From Acidobacteriota bacterium (GTDB lineage Bacteria > Acidobacteriota > Holophagae > Acanthopleuribacterales > Acanthopleuribacteraceae): a stretch of DNA of 51,079 bases. A model generated the notes under the pieces. It worked only from the letters and a program-made list of their open reading frames with translations. It had not been told where the DNA came from and did no database searches. Made by a program: the position numbers and the translations under genes. The DNA lies in assembly GCA_030066195.1 (NCBI GenBank), contig JASJCB010000078.1, forward strand, positions 1-51,079, read 5' to 3'. Of this stretch, positions 24,979 through 34,500 are shown piece by piece. Position 1 is the first letter of the stretch. Each line of letters begins with the position of its first letter.

Positions 24979-27900
24979 ATGATCACGATCAGACTACTGC
25001 TCTTTCTGTGCCTGTGCGCAACTGTCTCCCTCGCCGCCGAGGGTCTGCAACCACCCACCCGGCCCGCCGAACTTGACGCTCGTCATTGCGCCGTCAAACT
25101 GGACCGACCCACACGACATGCGGCGCCCGTTCTCCCCAAACCTCCCCCTCACGACGCCGACAGGCGCCCCGAAATGCGTCGCATGGGCAAGGCAACCGCT
25201 TGCACCGGCGCTGAATTCGCCGCGCTTTCCAGCGCAACCTTTGCCGATGCCGTCGCCAATGCTACCGACAGCTGTCTCTACAACCTATGGACCTGGGACG
25301 GCAATGTGCAAACCGCGATTTCCGGTACCCGTGTCGATGCCGTCGCCGACCTGATGCGTTCCGAGGGCGCCGACATTGCCGCCAATGCCGCTCGTCTGAA
25401 GCAGATGACCTACTACCTGCAAATTGCCTACTATCACGAATTCTACCAAAGCGCCGTCACCTACAGCGCGAGCACCGACAACAACGCCGCCGATGCGGTG
25501 GCGGGGTTGAGCAACCGTTCCGCCTTTTTTACCGAGGGCAATGCCGATATCGCTTCTCTGCGTTATCAGTGGTCCATCACCGTGGACAGTACCAACGCCT
25601 CCGCCGATGCACTGGGCGGGATCGAATCCCTGTTGCGTCGGTGGCGCGACAATCCCTCCCTAGCCTCCGACTATTACGAACGCGCCCTGGCTTTCAATCT
25701 CTTATTCTCGTTGGGCCGCCAGGTGGGGAATAACGCGGGTCAGGGGAGTTCAAGTCCCTGGTATAACGCGGTACCCGGCAGCCTGGTCAGCGTGATCCGC
25801 GATATTGCACTGGACACCACCTACAACGACGATACCGTTTTCATCATCGAAAACGCCATCTACGTGCTGGGCCGTTTCTCGGTTCTGAACAGCGCGACGG
25901 CCGATACCGCTCACGCCTATATCTCCGATGCCTACGACACCCATGCGGATTACTCAAGCCCCTGGCTGCGAGCCGTGACCGACATCGATTACTTCTACAA
26001 CGGTATCTTGTACGACGGCACCGTGTTGGACATGACCGCCATCCGCGCCCAGGTGGAGCAAATCGCCTTGCCCTACACCTACACCTACGACCAGGGTCGC
26101 CTCACCTTCCGCACCGCCGTGCCGGTCGCCACCGCCGAACTGCTGTACGATGCGATTCAGGAGGTGGAAGCCCAGTTCTTCCGCAAGACCACCTTCATCG
26201 ATCCCACCACAGGCGATCCCAACGAGAACCTGACCCTGGTGATCTATGCCTCGCCCGATGACTACACCCAATACCAGCCCTTCCTCTATGGGCTGAGCAC
26301 CAACAACGGCGGCATCTATATCGAGAACTGGGGCACCCTGTTCACCTACGAACGCACGCCCCAGGACAGTTATCTCACCCTGGAAGAACTGCTGCGTCAT
26401 GAGTATGTGCACTATCTGGACGCCCGCTACGTGATCGTACCCGGTTTTGGCGAAAGTCCCATGTACGACAACGATCGCCTGACCTGGTACAACGAGGGTC
26501 TGGCCGAGTTCCTGGTGGGCAGTACGCGTGACCGGGGCGTGTTGCCGCGTGAGATCTATGTTCAGCAGATCGACAATGATTCGAGCCGAATGACGGTTTA
26601 TGAGATCGTGAACGCTACCTACAGTTCCGGTTTCCGCTTCTACCGGTACGCGGGCATGCTGTTCACCTATATGGACCAGGCGCGTCCCGAGTACCTGGTT
26701 CAGTTGTTCGACAGCGTGCGCGGCAACAATCCTTCCAACGTGGATGCGATCTACAACGCCATGGCCGCCGACAGTTCGCTGCAATCCGGCTACGACAACT
26801 ACATCGACGGTTTGATCGTGCAAATGAACAACGGTACGGGCATCTTTGCCGAGGGTTTTTCCACCATTCGCACGCCACCGTCGCTACCCGCCGACAACGC
26901 GTCGGCGCTTCAGGCAAGTATCGACACGGTCGTCGGCTCTTCCGGCGGGGCCATGACTACCTGGGACAACCGTTTCCAATACACCCGCAATCTGACCCTG
27001 AACGCCGGCACCACTGATGAGGCCGCCGTGCGCGATGCCTTTGAAGGTAGGTTGGACTCCTATCTGAACGACCTGTCGACCTACGAAACCAACTTCACCT
27101 CCACGGTGGCCTGGTTCGGCAACCTGACCATCAGCGGGCCCGGCTCTGCCGACGCAACCATCTTGTTGGAAGGTCCCTACAGCGGTAGCGTGGACATCGT
27201 ACCGCCCGCCGCGCCTACCGGTCTCTCCGCGGTTGCCGGCGACGGCCGCACGGACCTGAGTTGGAACGCAAACGGCGAGAGCGACCTGGGCGGTTACCTG
27301 GTCTATCGCGGCACGTCTTCCGGCGGGCCCTACACGCGGTTGACCGGTTCAACTGTCGGCGGCACGTCCTATGCCGACACCGGGGTGAGCAATGGAACCA
27401 CTTACTATTACCGCATCAGCGCGGTAGATACCTCGGGCAATGAATCCGTCCAATCCGCGGAAGTAAACGCCACGCCCACCGCACCCGGCGGCGGTCCTCC
27501 GGCCACGCCCACCGGCGTCATGGCCTCGGCCCTTCCCGGCAGTATTTCGGTTACCTGGGATGCCAATAGCGAACCGGACCTCACCAATTACGAGGTTCAC
27601 CGCGCCGAGCCCGGCACCGGTTGGACCCTGATTGCGACGCCCGCGGTCAACAGTTACAGCGATACCGATGTCATCGCCGGCAACTATTATTACTACCTCA
27701 TCCGCGCGGCCGGCACCGGCGGTACCTCCGGCTGGTCCGATTCCGATATGGCGCAGGCTGTCGAAGGCGGCGGGTCCGCCCGGGTGTTGGTTGTCGATGC
27801 TTATTTCAGCACCGGCGGCAGCTATAGCGCGGACTACACGGCTACATTGGATGCGCTTGGGGCGCCCTATGACACCTGGAATCTCCAAGCGGACGGCGAC

Positions 27901-28428
27901 CCTACCGCGGTCGATCTGGCCGCTTATAGCAACGGTCTGGTGATCTGGAGCATCGGTTATTACTACAGTACCTACGACAACCAGTTGAACGCCGCACAAC
28001 GGGCCGTGATCGAGGGCTTCCTGGACCAGGGCGGCAGCCTGGTGATTTCGGGCGCCTATCAGTCGGGGTATCTGGACAATACCACGCTGTTCACCGACTA
28101 TCTACACGCCGTCCATGTCCAATGGGACCTGGGTGTGACCGGGGTGACCCCGGTCAGCGGCGGAGTTTTGACCACCGACTATTGGCTGTCGTTGACAGCG
28201 GGCTACTACCAGTGCGAACTTGATGTCAGCCCGCCCGCCGCGGCAAGCTATATCTACGATCCCTTCTATAATCAAAACAACAGCAGCGGCACGGCCGTTT
28301 TCACCGTGGACGACGGTTACAAGGTGACCTATTTCGGCATGCCGTTCAACCAGTTAACCGCATCGGTCCAACAGGAACTGATGGGGCAGATCCTCGACTG
28401 GTCTGCCCCGTTGGTTCCCAGAAACTGA
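24979..28428 (+). CDS. Secreted M9 (collagenase-family) metallopeptidase with FN3 domains
   Basis: An 1149-residue exported protein. A signal peptide (about 1-20) and a basic, Pro-rich propeptide-like stretch precede an N-terminal helical M9_N-like domain. The zinc peptidase follows, with HEYVH at 474-478 and the third ligand Glu506 in NEGLAEF. The His478-Glu506 spacing of 28 equals that in clostridial ColG (His527-Glu555), which strongly supports family M9. Two fibronectin type III domains follow (about 735-935), then a C-terminal domain of about 210 residues starting ARVLVVDAYFST that resembles a glutamine-amidotransferase-like fold, probably non-catalytic. The likely role is degradation of collagen or similar extracellular protein by a host- or detritus-associated bacterium. 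GGAGG lies 7 nt before the ATG. Monocistronic, ended by a stable hairpin. Confidence 0.92.
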   Translation: MITIRLLLFLCLCATVSLAAEGLQPPTRPAELDARHCAVKLDRPTRHAAPVLPKPPPHDADRRPEMRRMGKATACTGAEFAALSSATFADAVANATDSCLYNLWTWDGNVQTAISGTRVDAVADLMRSEGADIAANAARLKQMTYYLQIAYYHEFYQSAVTYSASTDNNAADAVAGLSNRSAFFTEGNADIASLRYQWSITVDSTNASADALGGIESLLRRWRDNPSLASDYYERALAFNLLFSLGRQVGNNAGQGSSSPWYNAVPGSLVSVIRDIALDTTYNDDTVFIIENAIYVLGRFSVLNSATADTAHAYISDAYDTHADYSSPWLRAVTDIDYFYNGILYDGTVLDMTAIRAQVEQIALPYTYTYDQGRLTFRTAVPVATAELLYDAIQEVEAQFFRKTTFIDPTTGDPNENLTLVIYASPDDYTQYQPFLYGLSTNNGGIYIENWGTLFTYERTPQDSYLTLEELLRHEYVHYLDARYVIVPGFGESPMYDNDRLTWYNEGLAEFLVGSTRDRGVLPREIYVQQIDNDSSRMTVYEIVNATYSSGFRFYRYAGMLFTYMDQARPEYLVQLFDSVRGNNPSNVDAIYNAMAADSSLQSGYDNYIDGLIVQMNNGTGIFAEGFSTIRTPPSLPADNASALQASIDTVVGSSGGAMTTWDNRFQYTRNLTLNAGTTDEAAVRDAFEGRLDSYLNDLSTYETNFTSTVAWFGNLTISGPGSADATILLEGPYSGSVDIVPPAAPTGLSAVAGDGRTDLSWNANGESDLGGYLVYRGTSSGGPYTRLTGSTVGGTSYADTGVSNGTTYYYRISAVDTSGNESVQSAEVNATPTAPGGGPPATPTGVMASALPGSISVTWDANSEPDLTNYEVHRAEPGTGWTLIATPAVNSYSDTDVIAGNYYYYLIRAAGTGGTSGWSDSDMAQAVEGGGSARVLVVDAYFSTGGSYSADYTATLDALGAPYDTWNLQADGDPTAVDLAAYSNGLVIWSIGYYYSTYDNQLNAAQRAVIEGFLDQGGSLVISGAYQSGYLDNTTLFTDYLHAVHVQWDLGVTGVTPVSGGVLTTDYWLSLTAGYYQCELDVSPPAAASYIYDPFYNQNNSSGTAVFTVDDGYKVTYFGMPFNQLTASVQQELMGQILDWSAPLVPRN

Positions 28429-28440
28429 CGGGTTGACGCC

Positions 28441-28464
28441 TACGGGCCGGTTCGCCGGCCCGTA
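28441..28464. terminator. Hairpin between convergent genes
   Basis: TACGGGCCGG, loop TTCG, CCGGCCCGTA: a perfect 10-bp GC-rich stem with an extra-stable UUCG-type loop, placed 13 bp after the collagenase stop and 8 bp before the end of the convergent dehydrogenase gene. No T-run follows on either strand, so it may slow polymerase or protect ends rather than act as a classic intrinsic terminator. Confidence 0.6.
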
Positions 28465-28471
28465 TTCCACC

Positions 28472-29518
28472 TCAAGGAGTCAAGAGGACCTTGGTACAGC
28501 CCTCATGGCGACCGGCAAAAATCTTGTAGCCTTCCGGCCCCTCATTCAAGCTCATCCGATGGGAAAACACCGCTGACAAATCATAGCGGTGGGTTCTGAC
28601 AACCGGCAAAAGGACATCCATCAGATGTCTTGCAGGGCAGCGTCCTACCTTGTAGGTCAGGTTCTTGTCATAGGCTTCCGCCGGGGAAAAGGCAAAGTGG
28701 GGCTCGTTGTGGACGCCCGCAACCGAGATGATGCCGCCGGGTCGGACCAGGTCCATGGCAAGCCGGTGAGCGGAATGGTTGCCCACCAGTTCCATAACCG
28801 CGTCGGCGCCGCGTCCCTCGGTGGTCGAACGGATGATTTCTACCGTGTCCTGTTTGGAAAAATCGATGGGAATGGCTCCGTATCGGGCTGCCATGGCCAA
28901 ACGTTCGGGAATGCAGTCCACGGCATAGAGTTTCCCTGCCCCCTGCTCCAAGGCGCCGATCACCGCCATCAGGCCCACGGGCCCGCAGCCAAGCACCACA
29001 TAGGTTCGATCCGGGTGGATTTCCGCATTCAGGGCGGCGAAGTAACCCGTGGAAAACACATCGCCCATCAGCAGGCCTTCCTCGTCAGTGACATCTTCGG
29101 GTAACTTCAGTAAACCGGCGTCGGCCATGGGCACGCGAACATACTCCGCCTGGGTGCCGTTCAGACCGTTTCCGTTTTCCACCCAGCCGAACAGCGCGCC
29201 GTGAATACAGCGACAGGTCAAGCCGGTTAGGCAATAGAAACAGCGGCCGCAACTGGTGGTAAAGGGGCAGGCGACACGATCGCCGATGCGGATGTTGCGT
29301 ACATCGGCGCCGATTTCGACAACCTCGCCCATGAATTCGTGGCCCATGACGGCGCCGTGGTCCATGCCCTGCTCGCGACCATGGTAAACATGTAGATCCG
29401 AGCCGCAAACGGCGGTCAGTTCAACCTTGATCACCGCATCGCCGGGCTCCAATATTCCCGGATCATCCACCATGCTGTATTCAATTGTCTCCCGGCCCGC
29501 AAAGGTCAGTGCGCGCAA
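28472..29518 (-). CDS. Zinc-dependent alcohol dehydrogenase (MDR family)
   Basis: A 348-residue medium-chain dehydrogenase. The catalytic zinc site shows Cys38 in VCGSDLH and His60-Glu61 in MGHEFMGEV. The structural zinc site is the four-Cys cluster CGRCFYCLTGLTCRC. The Rossmann motif VLGCGPVGLMAV and a second acidic residue (YAVDCIPERL) indicate NAD binding. It resembles the glutathione-independent formaldehyde/threonine dehydrogenase-like branch, but substrate cannot be inferred. The start is TTG 29518, with GGGAGG 6 nt upstream. It lies 14 nt after the stop of the pcnB-type gene, so the two are probably one transcript, although no functional link is obvious. Confidence 0.9.
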   Translation of the reverse strand: MRALTFAGRETIEYSMVDDPGILEPGDAVIKVELTAVCGSDLHVYHGREQGMDHGAVMGHEFMGEVVEIGADVRNIRIGDRVACPFTTSCGRCFYCLTGLTCRCIHGALFGWVENGNGLNGTQAEYVRVPMADAGLLKLPEDVTDEEGLLMGDVFSTGYFAALNAEIHPDRTYVVLGCGPVGLMAVIGALEQGAGKLYAVDCIPERLAMAARYGAIPIDFSKQDTVEIIRSTTEGRGADAVMELVGNHSAHRLAMDLVRPGGIISVAGVHNEPHFAFSPAEAYDKNLTYKVGRCPARHLMDVLLPVVRTHRYDLSAVFSHRMSLNEGPEGYKIFAGRHEGCTKVLLTP

Positions 29519-29532
29519 AGATTGCCTCCCTA

Positions 29533-30774
29533 CTAATTTTCCGTGACTTTGGCTTTTTTACGCCGTCGGCGTCTACGCTTGCGTTTGGGCCTGGTCTCGG
29601 TAGAACCGTCGGCTTTGGACGTCATTTGTTGTTTGGCCTTGGGCTTGCCGCGAGTTCGCCTGCGCCGTCGTTTCCTCTCGGGCCGCAGGTTGGTCACGAA
29701 CTCGGCAACCCGTTGACTCTCCTCTTCAGAGGTATGGTCGGCGAAATAGGAGAGCAATTCGCGGGTTTCGCCGGTCAGAGCCGTTACCTTGGGGTTGACC
29801 CCGGTGTTCAGGCGGATATGGCTGGTCCACAACAAGGCGTCGATAATCGGCGATTGAAACGGCATGCCCAGGGGACCCAGGAAACGCATGAGCTGGGCCT
29901 TCAGTTCCACCGGACTGGGCGTGGGTTTGTAATAAGGGGAGTCTATAAACAGCCGCAGCCAAAGGTGTGTATGGGACTGCTTGGCGAAACTGCCCCGGCT
30001 GTAAACGATGGGCACCGAGTCGCGCACGTCCTCGAAGTAGGTCAGGTCCTTCAGCTTCATCAGTTCCTCGCCCTCGGGCCACAATTGTCTGATCAGGCCG
30101 TATTTGTGGCAGCTGGTGAGGATATCGGCCACCTCGTCATCCAGTAGAACCCGGGTCAACTCCTCGTAGCGTCGCCCGGAACCCACGCGGGAGGTCCAGT
30201 CCTGATGCTCGCGGATGGTGGTTTCGATATCGTCGGCCAATTCGAATCCCTGCTTCGCCTCCAGCTTCACCGCGCGCAACATGCGAATGGGGTCTTCCTC
30301 GAAACGTTCCGCGGCATCGCCGATGGAAACCACCCTGCCTTCAACGATATCTTCCAAGGCGCCCAGCGGATCGATGACCTTGAAGTTCAGGATGTCGTAG
30401 TAGAGCGCATTGACGGTGAAATCACGGCGACAAGCATCCTCATAGATCAAAGCGTATTTGTCCCGGCCCGGTTCTCCTTTCAAGGAAGAGATCTCCACGA
30501 CCTCATTTCCAAAATAAGTGTGCACAATCGGGAAGCGCTTGCCGATGGTTTTACTGTTGCGGAACTGGGCGCGGATTTCATCGATAGAAGCATCGGTGGC
30601 AATATCGAAGTCTCTGGGCGATCTTCCCCTGAAAAGATCCCGCAACGCGCCGCCGACAAGCAGGGCCATGTAGCCCTTCGATTTCAAGCGGTACATGACT
30701 TTTAAAGCAGAGGGCGCCATGTCCTTTCTGGAAATCGGGTGTTCGCTACGTTCAAGAATCTTCAGGTTTTTCAG
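29533..30774 (-). CDS. pcnB: Poly(A) polymerase / CCA-adding family nucleotidyltransferase (PcnB-like) with Arg-rich tail
   Basis: A class II nucleotidyltransferase. LVGGALRDLFRGR and DFDIATDA (Asp55 and Asp57 in the numbering used here) form the catalytic head, followed by RRDFTVNALYYD and EDPIRMLRA. PcnB adds poly(A) tails that mark RNA for decay; tRNA CCA-addition is the alternative. The first in-frame ATG (30720) cuts off the conserved block HPISRKD that normally precedes the A-L-K-V-(L/M)-Y-R-L segment in PcnB. The frame stays open upstream to a TGA near 30807 without ATG, GTG or TTG. CTG 30774, with GGAG 8 nt upstream, is the best start, giving 413 residues. The last about 50 residues are two Arg/Lys runs (RKRRRRRTR, KRKRRRRRRKK), probably RNA-binding. 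The HPISRKD block favours PcnB over Cca. Confidence 0.85.
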   Translation of the reverse strand: MKNLKILERSEHPISRKDMAPSALKVMYRLKSKGYMALLVGGALRDLFRGRSPRDFDIATDASIDEIRAQFRNSKTIGKRFPIVHTYFGNEVVEISSLKGEPGRDKYALIYEDACRRDFTVNALYYDILNFKVIDPLGALEDIVEGRVVSIGDAAERFEEDPIRMLRAVKLEAKQGFELADDIETTIREHQDWTSRVGSGRRYEELTRVLLDDEVADILTSCHKYGLIRQLWPEGEELMKLKDLTYFEDVRDSVPIVYSRGSFAKQSHTHLWLRLFIDSPYYKPTPSPVELKAQLMRFLGPLGMPFQSPIIDALLWTSHIRLNTGVNPKVTALTGETRELLSYFADHTSEEESQRVAEFVTNLRPERKRRRRRTRGKPKAKQQMTSKADGSTETRPKRKRRRRRRKKAKVTEN

Positions 30775-30962
30775 GGTTTTAGCTCCGCTTCGGTTTCGTA
30801 TTTGTCAGCCGTGGCAAGCGCTCGCAAGGTCTCATGCGTTGAACCCATATCAGGGCAACGAACCAGATATCTTTACATCCTGGTTTATCTAACCTGCACA
30901 AATTATATTCCCAATTAGTGTAAAATGGGAAAGGGCAAAATTGTAAAGCAGGAGATGTCTGC

Positions 30963-31499
30963 ATGAATGCCGGTGATTCAGATGCAGAATTTTCCTCATT
31001 ATCCCGCGATTCAGAGGAAGATTTCCAGGCAAAAGCGCACGCCAGAGTATTGTATGAACTGGGCGTGGAACAACTGGCCGGAGGACAGGTGCAGGCGGCG
31101 TTACAGACCTTCGACGAGAGCATCGGGTCATTTCCCACGGCGGAGGGCTATACCTATCGCGGTTGGGCCTGGTCCTACGCGGGCGACCTGAAGAAGGCCA
31201 TCGGCGATTGCATGCGCGCCATACGCATCGATAAATGTTTCGGCAATCCATACAATGACATCGGCGTCTACCTCATGCAAATGGGCCGGCTGGATGAAGC
31301 GATTGCCTGGTTGCAGAAGGCCAAAAAGGCCGAACGCTACGAGCCGAAACATTTTCCCTATCTGAACCTTGGTCAAATCTACCTGTTGAAAGGAGAGCAG
31401 GCGCGGGCATTGGACGAATTCGTGCGGGCCCTGGAATTGGACCCGGGCAACAAAATAGCAGAAAAGGCAATTGCCGAGATGGATATGACCGACTTTTAG
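30963..31499 (+). CDS. Small TPR-repeat protein
   Basis: A 178-residue soluble protein with about three tetratricopeptide repeats: segments with the small/aromatic spacing A-x-x-x-(Y/F)-x-x-x-G, such as YTYRGWAWSYAGDLKKAIGD, then GVYLMQMGRLDEAIAWLQKA and LGQIYLLKGEQARALDEF. TPRs mediate protein-protein contacts; no catalytic domain is present. The ribosome site is GGAG 8 nt ahead of ATG 30963. It is divergent from pcnB (about 190-bp shared upstream region) and convergent with the hybrid kinase gene, only 8 bp away. The partner is unknown. Confidence 0.85.
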   Translation: MNAGDSDAEFSSLSRDSEEDFQAKAHARVLYELGVEQLAGGQVQAALQTFDESIGSFPTAEGYTYRGWAWSYAGDLKKAIGDCMRAIRIDKCFGNPYNDIGVYLMQMGRLDEAIAWLQKAKKAERYEPKHFPYLNLGQIYLLKGEQARALDEFVRALELDPGNKIAEKAIAEMDMTDF

Positions 31500-31507
31500 A
31501 AGACGTC

Positions 31508-34500
31508 CTACCGGACCTTGATCACGACCGCGGTCATATCGTCGAACTGTTCCTCGTTGCCGACGAAGAGTTGGTATTCATGGCGAATGCTTGTCAGCAG
31601 GTCCGATGCGGCAAGGTGCCCGTTTCGAGAGACAAGATCGACCAGTCGTTGCTCTCCGAAGACTTCACGGTCCTCGTTCATGCCCTCGGAGATACCGTCC
31701 GTATACAGCACGAAGACGTCGCCGGGCATAAAACCGACGTGATGATTCTCCACGATTTCGTTGAACAGTCGGCCGTCATCCAGGCCCACCGCCATGCCGC
31801 GGGAGCGCAACAGTTCGGTTTTCCCGCCGTTTCGATACACCATGGGCGTATGGCCGGCGCTGCAATACACCAGGCCGCGTTGGTCGGGGTCGATCACCAC
31901 ATACAATAGCGAGATGAAACTATGGGCATCGGAGGCGCGGTGGAATTGACCGTTGATATAGGTCAGCGCTTCCTTGGGACTGACGTCTTTGCCCTGGACG
32001 GCCTGGATGAGGCCCTTGGTCATGGTCATATACAGGGCGGCCGGCATGCCCTTCCCGGACACATCACCGATCACCACGCCCAGTTTTTTATCGGTATGGG
32101 GTACGAAATCGAAGTAATCGCCGCCCACCTCGCGGGCCGGTTGACTGAAGGTGGCAATGTCCAATCCGCTGATTCGGGGCACTTCCGTCGGCAGCATGGC
32201 GACCTGTGCACGGTGCGCCATCTCCAACGATTTGCGCAGGCTGCGCTCCTGGCCTCTTATGGCCAGCAGGTTGCGGACCCGGACTTGCAACTCCCGTATG
32301 TTGAAGGGTTTGGACAGGTAGTCATCCGCGCCGATTTCCAATCCCTCCACCTTCATGTCGTCAGAGGCGCGGGCGGTCAGCAGGATCACGGGCACGTGGC
32401 ACATCTCGCGATGGGCCTTTAGTCTACGGCACATGCCGTAACCGTCCAGATTGGGCATCATCACGTCGCTGATGACAAGGTCCGGCCTGTGCTTTTCGGC
32501 CATCTCCAGACCGTGGCGGCCGTCCACGGCCTCCACAACCCGATATTGATCCGAGAAGTGCTGGCGGATATAAGTGCGGACGTCGGGATGATCGTCCACC
32601 ACGAGAATGGTTTCTCCCAAACCCTGAGTCAAATCTTCGGGAGAGCCGGCATGGTCCGCGGTCTCCAGTGCCGCCATTTCCACCCGCGCCCTGCTTTCGG
32701 GAATGACGACCTGTTCTTCCAAGGGGCGCTCGGTGATTTGCTCCGGTTGCAGGTGCGCCTTGCCCATCGGCAGTTTGAAACCGACCTTGGTTCCCTTGCC
32801 TTCCACGCTTTCTATGGACACCTGTCCGTCGTGTAATTCCACCAGTTCCTTGACCAGCGACAAGCCGATACCGGTTCCCTCGGATTCACGCGTGGTTGAC
32901 CCGTCCGCCTGGCGGAAGCGGTCGAAGATAAACGGCAGGTCGGCCTCGGGAATGCCGACCCCGGTATCGCTGACGGAAATGCGAATCCATTCCGATCCGT
33001 TTTCCTGTTCCCGGCTCAGCAGCAAGGTGATCTTGCCGCCGGCGGGCGTAAACTGAAAGGCGTTGGAGATGAGGTTGAACAGGATCTTCTCCAACTTTTC
33101 GGGGTCGAAATACAAGATCGCACCGCCGGTCTCGTCGACCATTTCCAGGGATAGTTCCTTTTTATCGGCCAGCGAGCGAAAGGCGGCAATGATGGGGCGC
33201 GCAAAACCCGCGGGGTCGCCGGGCCGGGCTTTCAGACGCATCTTGCCCGCTTCCAGTTTGGAGATATCCAACAGTTGGTTGATCAAACGCAGCAGGCGGC
33301 GGGCATTGCGAAGCATGACCTCGTGACGCCGCCGCTCGGTTTCGTCGCCGTCTCGGGCCGCCTCGGCCACGCGACTCTCCAGGGGACCGATGATCAGGGT
33401 GAGCGGGGTGCGAAACTCATGGCTGACATTGCTGAAGAATTCGGTTTTCAGCCTGTCCATTTCCATCAGCTTGCGGGCCTGGATCTCGGTCTTTTCCTTT
33501 TCTTGCAGCAGACTGTAAGTGCGCTGGGAAACCAGTGTCTCCAATTCGGCCTGGCGGCGGTGCAACTTACGCATCTTCAAGCGGTAACCGATGAATAAAA
33601 CAGTGGGGATAAGGATTGCGTACAGGATAAGGGCCATGCGTGAACGCCAAATGGGGCCCTTGACCGTAATGGTCACCTCGGCGGGCTTTTCGCTCCACAC
33701 GCCGTCGCTGTTGGCGCCTTTTACCTTGAGTTTCCAGGTGCCCTCGCCCAAGCCTTCGATCATAAAGTAGCGGTCGGTTGAAGGCGTGGTCCACGGCCGG
33801 CCTGCCAGCTTGAAGGAATACAGGTTCTTGCGCGGATAAGTGTAATCGAGGGCGGCCGCGGTGAACTTCACCTTGCGGTCCTTGGGCCCCAATTTCAATG
33901 AATCGTATTCCCACAGGGGTGTGCGGGAAACCGATTCGCTGTTATTGGACTCGAACTTACTGAAGATGACCTTGGGCGGCGTTTCGTTGACGACGAAGCG
34001 ATCCGGGTTGAAGCGGTTGAAGCCGTTCCAGCCGCCGAAGAAGATCTCACCCGAGCGGTCCTGGTAGACCAGTCCGGGCTTCAGTTTATTGTTCAAGCCG
34101 TCGGCCATGTCGTAGGTCACCGAGGCGCCTTCCCGGGGATTGAACCGGGTAATGCCCTTGCGGTGACTGATCCACAAATGGCCGAAGCGGTCTCCGGCAA
34201 TACCATAGATGTCGTTTTCCGGCAAACCGTCCGAGCGGAAGAAGTGTTTGGTTTCCCGCTCCTTCTCGTCCAACAATACGCCCAAGCCCCACTGGGTGCC
34301 GTACCAGATTCGGCCGTCCTTGTCCTGGTAGAGCGAGGTGATATTGAGTTCGAACTCCTTGCTCTCATCTTCATCCACCAGGGGGAAGCGCAGATAAGAC
34401 CCGGTGGCCGGGTCCAGTTTGCTAAGGGTATTGGGACTGCCGAACCACAGGTAGCCCTCTTTGTCGGCTGCCATTGCGGTGATGCGACCGATCTTCCCGC

